Positions 22,285-31,262 of a DNA stretch of 37,449 nucleotides are shown here, one piece after another. The position numbers were made by a program, and so were the translations under genes. The stretch spans positions 1-37,449 of the forward strand of contig JAZNWL010000031.1 in assembly GCA_045593325.1 (NCBI GenBank), written 5' to 3'. The notes below the pieces were generated by a model. The model was not told where the DNA came from and searched no databases. It worked only from the letters and a program-made list of their open reading frames with translations. This stretch comes from UMGS1484 sp045593325 (lineage in GTDB: Bacteria > Bacillota > Clostridia > Oscillospirales > Acutalibacteraceae). Position 1 is the stretch's first letter. Every line of letters begins with the position of its first letter.

Positions 22285-23073
22285 TTACAAATCCTTTACC
22301 ATTTGGCTGAAGGCTTCCACTTGGGTGGCAAGACCTGTTTTATCATCCGCAGTGATAACCGCCCCGTCCACCCGGCAATCTCCTTCGGCAGTTTCGAACC
22401 GAACCGGCAATTTTTCTTTTAATAGGGCGATGGACTGTTCTTTTTTTACCCCCAACACCGATTCATAGGGACCGCACATGCCCACGTCGGTGATATAGGC
22501 GGTGCCCATGGGTAAAATACGGGCGTCAGCCGTTTGCACGTGGGTATGGGTTCCCAGCACAGCGGTGACTTTACCGTCCCACTCATATCCCAGGGCTTTT
22601 TTCTCACTGGTGGCTTCGGCATGGATATCCACCACAATAAATTTACACCCTTGATCTTTTAAGGATTTTACACATTCTTCGGTTACTTCAAAGGGGCAAC
22701 GGGTGGCAGGGAGATACAACTGCCCCAGTACACTGACCACTCCCACTTGGTAGCGACCTTTATCGATCACCCCAACGCCACACCCGGGGGCAGAGGCAGG
22801 ATAGTTGGCAGGGCGCAAAACAAAGGGGTCGGTTTCATAACGGGGATACATTTCCCGACGGCGGAAGGAATGGTTCCCCCCGGTAATCAGGTCAGCGCCG
22901 CAGGCAAAAATACTGTCGGCAGAATCGGGGGTAATGCCGTTGCCTTTGGCGGAATTTTCTCCGTTGACAATGGTTACGTCGGCGGCATATTTTCGTTTTA
23001 AAGAGGGCAGGACTTTTCCCAAGGCTTCACAGCCCGGTTGACCCACCACATCACCAATCATGAGTATTTTCAT
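22285..23073 (-). CDS. ymdB: YmdB-type metallophosphoesterase
   Basis: 262 residues. The metal-binding motifs of the family are present: GDVVGQPG at the start, NGENSAKGNGI, the GGNHSF block and, near residue 175, GTHTHVQTAD. In B. subtilis YmdB cleaves 2',3'- and 3',5'-cyclic nucleotides and affects biofilm and sporulation decisions; the fold is a binuclear phosphoesterase. The gene is divergent from alr and has its own promoter. Length matches the family. Confidence 0.9.
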   Translation of the reverse strand: MKILMIGDVVGQPGCEALGKVLPSLKRKYAADVTIVNGENSAKGNGITPDSADSIFACGADLITGGNHSFRRREMYPRYETDPFVLRPANYPASAPGCGVGVIDKGRYQVGVVSVLGQLYLPATRCPFEVTEECVKSLKDQGCKFIVVDIHAEATSEKKALGYEWDGKVTAVLGTHTHVQTADARILPMGTAYITDVGMCGPYESVLGVKKEQSIALLKEKLPVRFETAEGDCRVDGAVITADDKTGLATQVEAFSQMVKDL

Positions 23074-23097
23074 ACAAACGCTCCTATCTACCCTGTT

Positions 23098-23127
23098 ATT
23101 ATAGCCCTTCTCCCTTGGTCATGTCAA
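23098..23127 (-). promoter_or_regulatory. ymdB promoter
   Basis: TTGACA (23122-23127), 18-nt spacer, TATAAT (23098-23103). Confidence 0.85.
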
Positions 23128-23145
23128 TAAAAATGCCGAATTTTG

Positions 23146-23174
23146 TTGACTTTGGCGGTCGCATATTTTATACT
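23146..23174 (+). promoter_or_regulatory. alr promoter
   Basis: TTGACT (23146-23151), 17-nt spacer, TATACT (23169-23174). It is back to back with the ymdB promoter. Confidence 0.85.
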
Positions 23175-23226
23175 TAATTATAAGTATATATAAATATATA
23201 AGAATTCACTATTCGAGGTGTTCTTT

Positions 23227-24408
23227 TTGAACGCAAATTATTTTAAACGAATTTGGGCGGAAGTGGATTTGGATGCCATTGCCCTTAACCTTCACAATTT
23301 AAAAGCCCATATCACCAAAGGAACCAAAATTATGGCGGTGGTAAAGGCTGACGCTTACGGTCACGGAGTGGAACACGTGAGCCGTATTTTAGAGGAAAAC
23401 GGGGTGGACTGTTTTGCGGTTTCCTCCCTTTCCGAGGCGATACAGTTGCGGCGATTGGGCAGAACCTTACCCATTTTGATTTTAGGATACACCCCTCCCG
23501 AATGTGCCGCCGATTTGGCAGAACACCACCTTACCCAAACGGTATACAGTCCCGAATACGCCTTGGCATTGTCGCAGGCGGCAGAACAGGCAAACTGCAA
23601 CGTTACCTGTCACATCAAATTGGACGTGGGCATGGGGCGGTTAGGCTTTAATGCCAAAAGCGATAACTGTACCCTTCAAGTGGAACAAGCGGTGGCTTTG
23701 CCCGCTCTTTCCTTTACCGGCATTTACACCCACTTTCCTTCCGCCGATTTGGACGGGGATGAAACCGGTACCGTTACCAAAGCACAAATCGCCTTATTTA
23801 CAAGTCGCGTAAACAAACTCAAAGAAAAAGACATTGCTTTTAAAATTTGTCATTGTTGCAACTCCGCCGGCTCCATTGCCTTTCCGGAAGGACACCTGGA
23901 TATGGTACGGGAAGGAATTTCTCTTTACGGATTATGCCCTTCGGAGGAATTAAAAAGCAAGGTTGCTCTTACCCCTGCCATGACCCTGAAAACAGTGGTT
24001 TCCATGGTGAAGACCCTGCACAAGGGCGATACCGTAAGCTACGGCAGAACGGTGACCTTGCAGGAAGACCGACGGGTGGCAACGGTTTGCATTGGCTATG
24101 CCGACGGATATCCCCGGGCTCTTTCCTCCAAGGGGTATATGCTGATAAATGGCAAAAAGGCCCCTGTATTGGGGCGGGTGTGCATGGACCAACTGCTGCT
24201 GGACGTAACTGACATTGAAGGGGTTACCATGGGTACCGAAGTGACGGTTTTCGGACGGGAAGGGAATTCGGTTCTTCCCCTGGAAGAAGTTGCCGCCCTT
24301 TGCCACACCATTCATTACGAACTGATCTGCGTTCTGGGAAAACGGGTTCCCAGGGTGTATTTACAAAACGGAAAACCCGTGGACGTGACCGATTACATTG
24401 GAGAATAA
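23227..24408 (+). CDS. alr: Alanine racemase
   Basis: 393 residues if translation starts at TTG 23227, the codon best spaced from the AGGTG ribosome binding site; a GTG at 23218 is part of that site. The PLP-binding Lys is Lys40 in AVVKADAYGHG, and the second catalytic residue, Tyr, is in VSYGRTV about residue 270. The enzyme supplies D-alanine for peptidoglycan. It leads a plus-strand run of five genes (alr, LacZ-like, trmL, yitT, comM). Confidence 0.94.
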   Translation: MNANYFKRIWAEVDLDAIALNLHNLKAHITKGTKIMAVVKADAYGHGVEHVSRILEENGVDCFAVSSLSEAIQLRRLGRTLPILILGYTPPECAADLAEHHLTQTVYSPEYALALSQAAEQANCNVTCHIKLDVGMGRLGFNAKSDNCTLQVEQAVALPALSFTGIYTHFPSADLDGDETGTVTKAQIALFTSRVNKLKEKDIAFKICHCCNSAGSIAFPEGHLDMVREGISLYGLCPSEELKSKVALTPAMTLKTVVSMVKTLHKGDTVSYGRTVTLQEDRRVATVCIGYADGYPRALSSKGYMLINGKKAPVLGRVCMDQLLLDVTDIEGVTMGTEVTVFGREGNSVLPLEEVAALCHTIHYELICVLGKRVPRVYLQNGKPVDVTDYIGE

Positions 24409-24436
24409 CATCTCTTGCACCAGGAGGGACAAGAAT

Positions 24437-26914
24437 ATGGAAATGAAAAATTACTTTGAAAATCCCCATAGTTTCAGCGTAAACGCCAAGGGAGTTTCTT
24501 TGTCCTTGAAGCCCTATGCTTCTTTGGAAGATGCTTTGGGGCAGGGGCAATTTTCAAAACAGGTAACCCCTCTTTGTAAAAACTGGGCGTATTATGCCTT
24601 TGATTCCATTGATAAGATTCCTCAGGATCTGTTTTCTCCGAAGGTTCCCCTGGCGGACTACACCACCTGTTCCCTGCCTTACAGCAAGGAAAACACAGGG
24701 GAAGCCTTTCCTTTTTTGATTGACCCCCCTTACGTGCCCGCCCCCTTGGGGGTACAGGTATTTGCCAAGAATCTGAACTTAAACCATGCCGATGACGGTC
24801 AACTGCGGGAACTGTTCCTGGAAGGGTGTTACAACGGCTGTTATATTTACTTAAACGGTGCCTTCGTGGGGTATCACGGGCAATCAGGAACCGGGGCAAC
24901 CTTTGATTGCACCCCCTATTTGCAAAACGGCGCCAACCGACTGGTGCTGATGGTTCTTTCCCTTTCGGTTACCAATTATTTGATTCCCTACTCCCATTTC
25001 GGGATTTTGGGGGAAGTTTCTTTGATTACCCGCAAGGCAGGCGGGGTGCAACAGGTATCCCTTTCCTATGACCTGCCTTGTCATTATAAACAGGCAACCC
25101 TCAAAGCCGAACTGCAGGCTCTTTGCCCGGAAGAAGTAACAGTTTGCTTATACGACCCTCAAGGAGAATTGTTGGAAGAAAAGTCCTGTGGCACCGACGG
25201 CACAGTGGAATTCAACCTGGACAAGCCCTTGTTGTGGAGTCATGAAACCCCCAACGTTTACACCCTTGTTACCAATTTTAAAGGGGAGATCACCGCCCAT
25301 ACCGTAGGACTGCGGAACTGCGTATTTTCCCAAAAGGGATTAACGGTGAACGGACGGCAGGTTCGGTTGCAAGGGGTTTCCTATTCCCCTGCTTTGCTTA
25401 CCCCTGCTCAAATCCAACAAGACCTTTGCCAAATGAAGGCCAATCATATCAACACGCTGTTTGTTACCCAATTCCCCCAAACTGAATTGCTTTCGTTGTG
25501 TGACCGATACGGGCTGTACGTCATTGCCCACAGCGGCATTTCCGCCCCTTATCTTGTAAACTGTTCCCACAATTTTATTGGCAACGACCTGACTTTTCGG
25601 GATATGATCATGCACCGCATGGAATCCTTGGTTCGCATGAGCAGTCACCCTTGTGTGGTAGCACGATGCGTGGGAGATCACCTGGGCGTTGGTTCCAACC
25701 TGAAATTTGCCTTGGATACCCTACGGCAGTTGGATCCAAAAACTCCTGCTTTTTGCGGAGAAAACTCTTCTTTGCCGGAATCCGACCTGTTGATTGGCAC
25801 AGAAGAACCCGTTACGGAAGACGGCAGACCCTATCTGATTACAGGAACCTTTACCGCCCCCTCTCAAACCCCTTGTGTTGGGGTGATAGCGGGAGCATGG
25901 GAAGATCTTCAAAACGATCTTTCCTGCCTGCGGCAACATTTTTGCCCTGTTGGGGTGGAACTGATTAACGGCGCCACGGGAGAAATCGGTCTCACCAACG
26001 GCAACGCCTTTACCTTCCTTTCTCAATATGAATGTTATTATGAAGTCACCCGGTACGGCAAACCCCTGGAACAGGGCATAGGCGGAATTTTCTCGGTTCC
26101 CCCTGCTACGTCAGAACAGGTGCAACTCCATTATCACTTACCAGCTGAGGGAGAATGTGCCCTGCGGTTGACCTTTCAACGACTGGGGGACACCCCCTTT
26201 GCCAAATCCGGCGACGTGGTTGGGGAATTTACTTTCCCCTTGCCCACCACCCCCAAACGGATCACCGCGCCCGTAAGCGCCCCCCTGCCGGAAATGGAAG
26301 AAACCGGCACACAACTGCATATTTATGCCGCAGGGTGCCATTACACCATTTCCAAGGTGTTGGGGCAACTGACAAAAATGGAATATCAGAACCACTCCTT
26401 ACTGCTTCCCTGCCCTGACAATCCAACCCTTTTGGGTTGCCGTGGGGTGACCTATTCGGTGGAGGAAAACTGCATTGCGGTGACTGCTCAACTGAAATTG
26501 GGACAAGCAGGGCATCCCCCTGTGGGAACCCTCACCAAACGGTGGACCTTCTACGGGGACGGTTGTGTAACGGTGGAACCCACTCTTTCGGCCAAGGATA
26601 TTCCCTTTGAAGGTGCCTTTGCCCTTCCGGCAGAATACAACCGTTTGGGCTATTACCGCCCCCACAAAGGTGACCTTGCCAAGTTCATGGTGGACACCCG
26701 CCGGGAAATTCAAGGGAAACTGTTTTGCTTGAAAAACAGTAACGGAGTGGGGCTTGCCTTAATGAACGCCAAAGAACCCTTTGCTCTTTCGGTGGAAAAA
26801 GGTGAACAGGTATTGCTGACCTTTTCGCCCCCTGTTTCCTTTGTGATGAAACCCATTTCTCAAGGGGAAGACCTTTGGCAATATTACAATAACAATTATC
26901 AACCGATGGGATAA
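24437..26914 (+). CDS. LacZ-like GH2-family protein lacking catalytic residues
   Basis: 825 residues from the ATG at 24437, which has AGGAGGG 9 nt upstream. The domain order follows LacZ: sugar-binding beta domain (about 60-210, with IYLNGAFVGYHGQSG), Ig-like linker, TIM-barrel (about 300-520, with CDRYGLYVIAHSGIS and MSSHPCVVARCVGDHLG), and a C-terminal domain like the beta-galactosidase small chain. The acid/base site, Asn-Glu in active enzymes (WSLGNESG), reads Asp414-His415. The nucleophile region (EYAHAMGN in LacZ) reads TGTFTAPS. Both catalytic Glu are therefore missing. It is cytoplasmic, with no signal peptide. It may bind sugar or act structurally; the reading frame is intact over its full length, so it is not a decayed gene. 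Confidence 0.75.
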   Translation: MEMKNYFENPHSFSVNAKGVSLSLKPYASLEDALGQGQFSKQVTPLCKNWAYYAFDSIDKIPQDLFSPKVPLADYTTCSLPYSKENTGEAFPFLIDPPYVPAPLGVQVFAKNLNLNHADDGQLRELFLEGCYNGCYIYLNGAFVGYHGQSGTGATFDCTPYLQNGANRLVLMVLSLSVTNYLIPYSHFGILGEVSLITRKAGGVQQVSLSYDLPCHYKQATLKAELQALCPEEVTVCLYDPQGELLEEKSCGTDGTVEFNLDKPLLWSHETPNVYTLVTNFKGEITAHTVGLRNCVFSQKGLTVNGRQVRLQGVSYSPALLTPAQIQQDLCQMKANHINTLFVTQFPQTELLSLCDRYGLYVIAHSGISAPYLVNCSHNFIGNDLTFRDMIMHRMESLVRMSSHPCVVARCVGDHLGVGSNLKFALDTLRQLDPKTPAFCGENSSLPESDLLIGTEEPVTEDGRPYLITGTFTAPSQTPCVGVIAGAWEDLQNDLSCLRQHFCPVGVELINGATGEIGLTNGNAFTFLSQYECYYEVTRYGKPLEQGIGGIFSVPPATSEQVQLHYHLPAEGECALRLTFQRLGDTPFAKSGDVVGEFTFPLPTTPKRITAPVSAPLPEMEETGTQLHIYAAGCHYTISKVLGQLTKMEYQNHSLLLPCPDNPTLLGCRGVTYSVEENCIAVTAQLKLGQAGHPPVGTLTKRWTFYGDGCVTVEPTLSAKDIPFEGAFALPAEYNRLGYYRPHKGDLAKFMVDTRREIQGKLFCLKNSNGVGLALMNAKEPFALSVEKGEQVLLTFSPPVSFVMKPISQGEDLWQYYNNNYQPMG

Positions 26915-26937
26915 TGGAAAGCGAGTGTTGATACAAC

Positions 26938-27420
26938 ATGGCATTTAACATAGTATTGGTGGAACCCGAAATTCCTCAGAACACGGGAAACATTGCCCGT
27001 ACCTGTGCCGCCACAGGCAGTCGACTGCATTTGGTGGAACCTTTGGGTTTCAAAATTGACGATAAACAATTAAAACGGGCAGGGCTGGACTACTGGCATC
27101 TGCTGGATATTACCTATTATAAAAACCTGGAAGAATTCTTTGCCAAAAATCCCGGGCAGTATTTCTTTTTCACCACCAAAGCCCCTCACAATCACGTGCA
27201 GGTGCAGTATCAGGACGGGGATTACCTGATCTTCGGCAAAGAAACCAAGGGGTTGCCCGAAGAACTGTTACTGCAACATGAAGAAGAATGTGTACGGTTA
27301 CCTATGATCAGCGACGCCAGAAGTTTAAACCTTTCTAATGCCGTGGCGGTGGGAGTATACGAAGCCTTGCGCCAGACCGGGTTTCAGGGGCTGTTGGAAG
27401 AAGGGGCATTGTTCAAATAA
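26938..27420 (+). CDS. trmL: tRNA (cytidine/uridine-34 2'-O)-methyltransferase TrmL
   Basis: 160 residues, the usual length. A SPOUT-family enzyme that methylates the wobble ribose of tRNA-Leu isoacceptors. Motifs: VLVEPEIPQNTGNIARTCA at the start, the SAM-binding knot FGKETKGLPEEL, and LPMISDARSLNLSNAVAV near the C-terminus. Confidence 0.95.
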   Translation: MAFNIVLVEPEIPQNTGNIARTCAATGSRLHLVEPLGFKIDDKQLKRAGLDYWHLLDITYYKNLEEFFAKNPGQYFFFTTKAPHNHVQVQYQDGDYLIFGKETKGLPEELLLQHEEECVRLPMISDARSLNLSNAVAVGVYEALRQTGFQGLLEEGALFK

Positions 27421-27433
27421 TCGGATAATTTTT

Positions 27434-27462
27434 CACCCTTTGGCACACACTACCAAAGGGTG
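27434..27462 (+). other. Hairpin covering the yitT ribosome binding site
   Basis: A perfect 10-bp stem, CACCCTTTGG and CCAAAGGGTG, with a 9-nt loop. Its 3' arm holds the only ribosome binding site-like sequence (AAGGGTG) 6 nt before the ATG at 27469. There is no T-tract, so it is a poor terminator. Confidence 0.55.
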
Positions 27463-27468
27463 ATTGTT

Positions 27469-28329
27469 ATGGAAAAACAAAACCGACTGGGGTTTTGGAA
27501 AGACCTATACTTTTATTTTTTAGGGGGCAGTTTATATGCCCTTTCGGTGAACGTGTTCACCGCCCCTGCCAACATTGCCCCCGGCGGGGCAACGGGGATC
27601 GCCACAGTGCTGAACCACCTGTTGGGGTTCCCCATTGGGGGAACCATTTTGATTTTAAATTTACCCTTGTTTGTTCTTTCGGGAACCATGATGGGGTGGC
27701 GGAAGTTACCCAAAACCGTTCTTGCCACTGCCCTGTCTTCCCTGTTGATTGACCTTTGGGCGGTGGTTTTGCCCACCTACCAGGGCAGCCGACTGCTGGC
27801 GGCTTTGTACGGCGGGGTATTTGCCGGGTTGGGCATTTCTTTGATCTTCCTGCGGGGCGGCACCACCGGGGGCACTGACCTTGCCGCCAAACTGCTGAAA
27901 CGGAAACTGAAGACCTTCACCCTGGGGCAAATCATTTTAGGGCTGGACAGCATCATTATTGTTGCCGCCTCCATTATTTATCGGGACGTGGACAGCGGAC
28001 TGTATGCCTGCATTGTAAATTTTGTAACCACCACCCTGATTGACAAGTTATTGTATAACGCTGATATGGGAAAAGTGTTATATATTATTTCCGACAGATC
28101 CACCCAAATCGCCCACGTGATCACCCATAAGATTGAGCGTGGGGTTACGTTGCTTAAGGGCACAGGCGGATACAGCGGAGAAGAAAAACAAGTAATTTTA
28201 TGTGTCACCCGCCGTGGAGAAGTATGGCGGCTGAAACAGTTGGTAAAGGAAATTGACCGAAATGCCTTTATGATCGTCAGCGATGCAGGGCAGGTAATGG
28301 GAGAGGGGTTTTCTCCCATCACCGATTAA
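27469..28329 (+). CDS. YitT-family membrane protein (DUF161/DUF2179)
   Basis: 286 residues from the ATG at 27469 (a GTG three codons earlier is inside the hairpin). Five hydrophobic segments are seen, with the family signatures FTAPANIAPGGATGIAT and FLRGGTTGGTDLAAKLL. A C-terminal soluble DUF2179 domain (about 215-286) contains KIERGVTLLKGTGGYSG, typical of YitT proteins. Substrate is unknown; the fold suggests a transporter or membrane sensor. Confidence 0.9.
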   Translation: MEKQNRLGFWKDLYFYFLGGSLYALSVNVFTAPANIAPGGATGIATVLNHLLGFPIGGTILILNLPLFVLSGTMMGWRKLPKTVLATALSSLLIDLWAVVLPTYQGSRLLAALYGGVFAGLGISLIFLRGGTTGGTDLAAKLLKRKLKTFTLGQIILGLDSIIIVAASIIYRDVDSGLYACIVNFVTTTLIDKLLYNADMGKVLYIISDRSTQIAHVITHKIERGVTLLKGTGGYSGEEKQVILCVTRRGEVWRLKQLVKEIDRNAFMIVSDAGQVMGEGFSPITD

Positions 28330-28344
28330 AGGAGGAATCTTGTT

Positions 28345-29874
28345 TTGTTAAACAAATTATATAGCATGGGCGTCAGTGGAATGGACGCCTTTTTGGTGGA
28401 AGTGGAAACCTTTGTTTCGGGGGGATTGCCCCGTTTTGACATTGTGGGTCTGCCTGACACCGCCATTAAAGAAGCCAAAGAACGGGTGCGGTCTTCCATT
28501 AAAAATCAAGGGTATGATTATCCCGTCAGCCGCATTACCGTGAACCTTGCCCCTGCGGACGTGAAGAAAACAGGCCCCTTGTATGACCTGCCTATTTTGC
28601 TTTCCATTCTCCTGGCGGGGAACAGCGGAAAAATACATACTGCCGACAGCATTTTCATTGGGGAACTTTCCCTTTCGGGGGAGGTTCGTCCTGCGGTGGG
28701 CATTTTGCCCATGGTGATTGAAGCACGGCAAATGGGATTTAAAAACATTTACGTTCCCGCCCAGAATGCCGCCGAAGGGTCGGTGGTGGAGGGTATCAAC
28801 GTCTTCCCTGTTACCGACGTTCATTCCTTAATGGAACACCTGCAAGGGGTTCGTCCTTTGACCCCCGTTTCTGCGGGAGATTTTCCCACGGCACCCCAGC
28901 CCACTTACCTGGATTTTGCCGACGTGAAGGGGCAATACTTTGCCAAGCGGGCCTTGGAAGTTGCCGCCGCAGGGGGGCACAACGTGTTGATGATTGGTCC
29001 TCCCGGTTCGGGGAAAAGTATGTTGGCAGGGCGATTGCCTTCCATTCTTCCCGATATGACCTTTGAGGAATCCATTGAAACCACCAAAATTCATTCCATT
29101 GCAGGGGCATTGCCGGCGAATACCCCGCTGATTAAAGTTCGTCCCTTCCGCGCGCCTCACCACACAGTATCCAACGTGGCTTTGGCAGGGGGCGGAACCA
29201 TTCCTAAACCGGGGGAAGTTTCTCTTGCCCACAACGGGGTACTGTTTTTGGACGAATTACCTGAATTTTCCCGCAATGCCATTGAAGGGTTGCGCCAACC
29301 CATTGAGGACGGCAAGGTTTCCATTGCCCGGGTGGCAGGTACCCTGACTTACCCCTGCAATATCATGTTGGTGGCGGCTATGAACCCCTGCCCCTGCGGA
29401 TATTTCGGACACCCCACCCGCAAATGCACCTGCTCCGAAGGGGCTGCCACAAGGTATATGCATCGGGTTAGCGGACCTCTTTTAGACCGTTTGGATATTC
29501 ACGTGGAAGTGCCCCCGGTAGAATATGACCAGTTAAGTTCCACCGAAACGGGAGAACCTTCCGCCGTTATTCGTCAGCGGGTGAACAAAGCCAGGGAAAT
29601 TCAGTTGAAGCGGTATGCAGGAACCAATATTTTAAACAATGCCGCTCTTTCAGCACCCCATTTGCAGGAGTTTTGCCCCTTAACCGAGGACGCCAAAACC
29701 ATGATGCGCAGGGTGTTCGATTCCCTTGCCCTTTCCGCCCGGGGACACGACCGCATTTTAAAGGTTTCCCGCACCATTGCGGATATGGACGGCAGTGAGG
29801 TAATTACCGCCGACCACGTGGCAGAAGCGGTACAATATCGGTCGCTGGACAGAAAATACTGGCGTGTAAAATAA
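28345..29874 (+). CDS. comM: YifB/ComM-family Mg-chelatase-like AAA ATPase
   Basis: 509 residues from a TTG start with AGGAGG 9 nt upstream. The N-terminal ChlI domain (about 1-170; VEVETFVSGGLPRFDIVGLP) precedes the ATPase core: Walker A GPPGSGKSML (about 218), the ChlI insert, Walker B GVLFLDELPEF (about 296) and the Cys-rich MNPCPCGYFG with later CTC. ComM is a branch-migration helicase that aids homologous recombination of incoming DNA in transformable bacteria. Last gene of the alr run. Confidence 0.93.
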   Translation: MLNKLYSMGVSGMDAFLVEVETFVSGGLPRFDIVGLPDTAIKEAKERVRSSIKNQGYDYPVSRITVNLAPADVKKTGPLYDLPILLSILLAGNSGKIHTADSIFIGELSLSGEVRPAVGILPMVIEARQMGFKNIYVPAQNAAEGSVVEGINVFPVTDVHSLMEHLQGVRPLTPVSAGDFPTAPQPTYLDFADVKGQYFAKRALEVAAAGGHNVLMIGPPGSGKSMLAGRLPSILPDMTFEESIETTKIHSIAGALPANTPLIKVRPFRAPHHTVSNVALAGGGTIPKPGEVSLAHNGVLFLDELPEFSRNAIEGLRQPIEDGKVSIARVAGTLTYPCNIMLVAAMNPCPCGYFGHPTRKCTCSEGAATRYMHRVSGPLLDRLDIHVEVPPVEYDQLSSTETGEPSAVIRQRVNKAREIQLKRYAGTNILNNAALSAPHLQEFCPLTEDAKTMMRRVFDSLALSARGHDRILKVSRTIADMDGSEVITADHVAEAVQYRSLDRKYWRVK

Positions 29875-29883
29875 GCGAATATA

Positions 29884-29923
29884 AAAAGGAGTGTGCCACC
29901 GGTTCCGGTGACACACTCCTTTT
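29884..29923. terminator. Terminator after comM
   Basis: AAGGAGTGTG / CACACTCCTT outer stem with CACCGG / CCGGTG inner stem, followed by TTTT. It ends the comM transcript and may also serve hpf, which converges on it. Confidence 0.85.
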
Positions 29924-29992
29924 AAATTTCAAGTGATTTTTGTTGTTTGGCACATTTGGGGGCGATTATACGCCATTATCCACAGCCTGAAA

Positions 29993-30520
29993 TCAGTTGG
30001 GTTCAATTAAACCGTAGTCCCCATTGTTGCGACGGTACACCACGTTGATTTCCCCTGTCTGGTCGTTACGGAACATAAAGAAAGTATGCCCCACCAGGTT
30101 CATTTGCAAAACCGCTTCTTCGGGGCTGATGGGTTTTACGGGCACCTGTTTGGTTTTTACAATGGTGATGCCCTCTTCTTCCAGGGGTTCGGGATCATCC
30201 CACAGGGGCGGGGCTTCAAAGGAGCCTGCACGCAGGCGTTTTTCCACGCGGGTTTTGTTTTTGCGGATCTTACGAATTAAATCGTCCACCGCTTTATCCA
30301 AAGCGTCCTCCATTTTGGGGGCGGTTTGTTCGGCACGGACTACCATGTGGTTCCCACGAATGGTGAGTTCCACCGTTTGGCGGTTATTTTCCACCGTAAC
30401 GGTGACCAGGGCGGTGGCGTCAGCATCGAAAAACCGTTCAACCTTCTGCAGTTCTTTGGCAATCATTTCCTTGAAGGTTTCTTTCACAGTGACTTTTCTT
30501 CCGGTTACAGTAATATTCAT
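29993..30520 (-). CDS. hpf: Ribosome hibernation-promoting factor, long form
   Basis: 175 residues. An N-terminal S30AE domain (about 1-100, starting MNITVTGRKVTVKE) and a C-terminal dimerisation domain (about 115-175; KPISPEEAVLQMNLVGHTFF, then FMFRNDQTGEINVVYRRNNG) define the long HPF of Firmicutes, which pairs 70S ribosomes into inactive 100S dimers. It has its own sigma-A promoter. Confidence 0.95.
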   Translation of the reverse strand: MNITVTGRKVTVKETFKEMIAKELQKVERFFDADATALVTVTVENNRQTVELTIRGNHMVVRAEQTAPKMEDALDKAVDDLIRKIRKNKTRVEKRLRAGSFEAPPLWDDPEPLEEEGITIVKTKQVPVKPISPEEAVLQMNLVGHTFFMFRNDQTGEINVVYRRNNGDYGLIEPN

Positions 30521-30571
30521 ACAATCAACCCTCCAGCATGGATTTGGATAAATCCTCTTTATCCTATTTGT

Positions 30572-30600
30572 ATTATAACCTGTTTTTTGCTAAATTTCAA
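30572..30600 (-). promoter_or_regulatory. hpf promoter
   Basis: TTGAAA (30595-30600), 17-nt spacer, TATAAT (30572-30577). The leader contains a GGATAAA / TTTATCC hairpin. Confidence 0.85.
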
Positions 30601-30633
30601 GATATTTTTGTATATTTTTTACAATGTTAAGGC

Positions 30634-30660
30634 AAAAAAACGGGAGGGGTGACCCCTCCC
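30634..30660 (-). terminator. Terminator of the DtxR-family gene
   Basis: GGGAGGGGT / ACCCCTCCC stem, then seven T residues after one G on the minus strand. Confidence 0.85.
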
Positions 30661-30680
30661 TTGCAAAAATGATTGATTTG

Positions 30681-31043
30681 TTATTTCTCAAGCCAATTTT
30701 TGATGGCGGTTAAAGTTTCCCCGCTGATAACGTGCTCAATCTTACAGGCATCTTTGGCGGCAGTTTCCTGCCCCACCCCGATGGACTGCAAAAAACGGGA
30801 AAGCACCGTGTGCCGTTCAAAAATACTTTTTGCGGTTTCGATTCCTTGCGGGGTTAAGGTAAGGGAACCGTCTGCCCCCATGGAAACGTAACCCCCTTGT
30901 TTCAAAAGCCCTACTGCACGGCTGACACTGGGTTTGGAATAGCCCATTTCTTCGGCAACGTCGATACTGCGCACCGAGCCGGTTTTTTGAGATAATACGT
31001 ATATGGTTTCCAGATACATTTCAGCAGACTCCTGCAGGTGCAT
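30681..31043 (-). CDS. DtxR/MntR-family metal-dependent repressor
   Basis: 120 residues. An N-terminal winged helix-turn-helix (about 5-65; SAEMYLETIYVLSQKTG, RSIDVAEEMGYSKPSVSRAV) is followed by the metal-binding and dimerisation helices, with conserved His, Glu and Cys in RHTVLSRFLQSIG and ACKIEHVIS. With Fe(II) or Mn(II) bound these repressors block metal uptake genes. It is divergent from feoAB, and three TTAGC dyads lie by the feo genes, so iron control of feo is likely. It has no third SH3-like domain. Confidence 0.9.
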   Translation of the reverse strand: MHLQESAEMYLETIYVLSQKTGSVRSIDVAEEMGYSKPSVSRAVGLLKQGGYVSMGADGSLTLTPQGIETAKSIFERHTVLSRFLQSIGVGQETAAKDACKIEHVISGETLTAIKNWLEK

Positions 31044-31072
31044 ACCAACGCCTCCTTACAATTACATAATAT

Positions 31073-31101
31073 AGTGTACCATATTTCCCCCGTTTTTGCA
31101 A
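31073..31101 (-). promoter_or_regulatory. Promoter of the DtxR-family gene
   Basis: TTGCAA (31096-31101), 17-nt spacer, TACACT (31073-31078). Confidence 0.75.
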
Positions 31102-31137
31102 GGGTTGAAAATATTTCCGAATTTTCCCAAAAAAGGG

Positions 31138-31166
31138 TTGACAATCTACTCCGGTGGTGATAGAAT
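31138..31166 (+). promoter_or_regulatory. feo operon promoter
   Basis: TTGACA (31138-31143), 17-nt spacer, TAGAAT (31161-31166). Two DtxR-type operators follow directly. Confidence 0.85.
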
Positions 31167-31177
31167 AACCAAGGTAG

Positions 31178-31191
31178 TTAGCAAAGGCTAA
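31178..31191 (+). promoter_or_regulatory. DtxR-type operator 1
   Basis: TTAGCAAAGGCTAA: TTAGC and GCTAA arms with a 4-nt centre, 12 nt after the -10. Confidence 0.75.
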
Positions 31192-31212
31192 TTATTTTTT
31201 AATGATTTGGAG

Positions 31213-31226
31213 TTAGCAAAGGCTAA
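31213..31226 (+). promoter_or_regulatory. DtxR-type operator 2
   Basis: Second identical TTAGCAAAGGCTAA, 35 nt after the first. Confidence 0.75.
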
Positions 31227-31262
31227 TTCCCCAATATTTCGGTCAGAACAGGAGAACCCACC

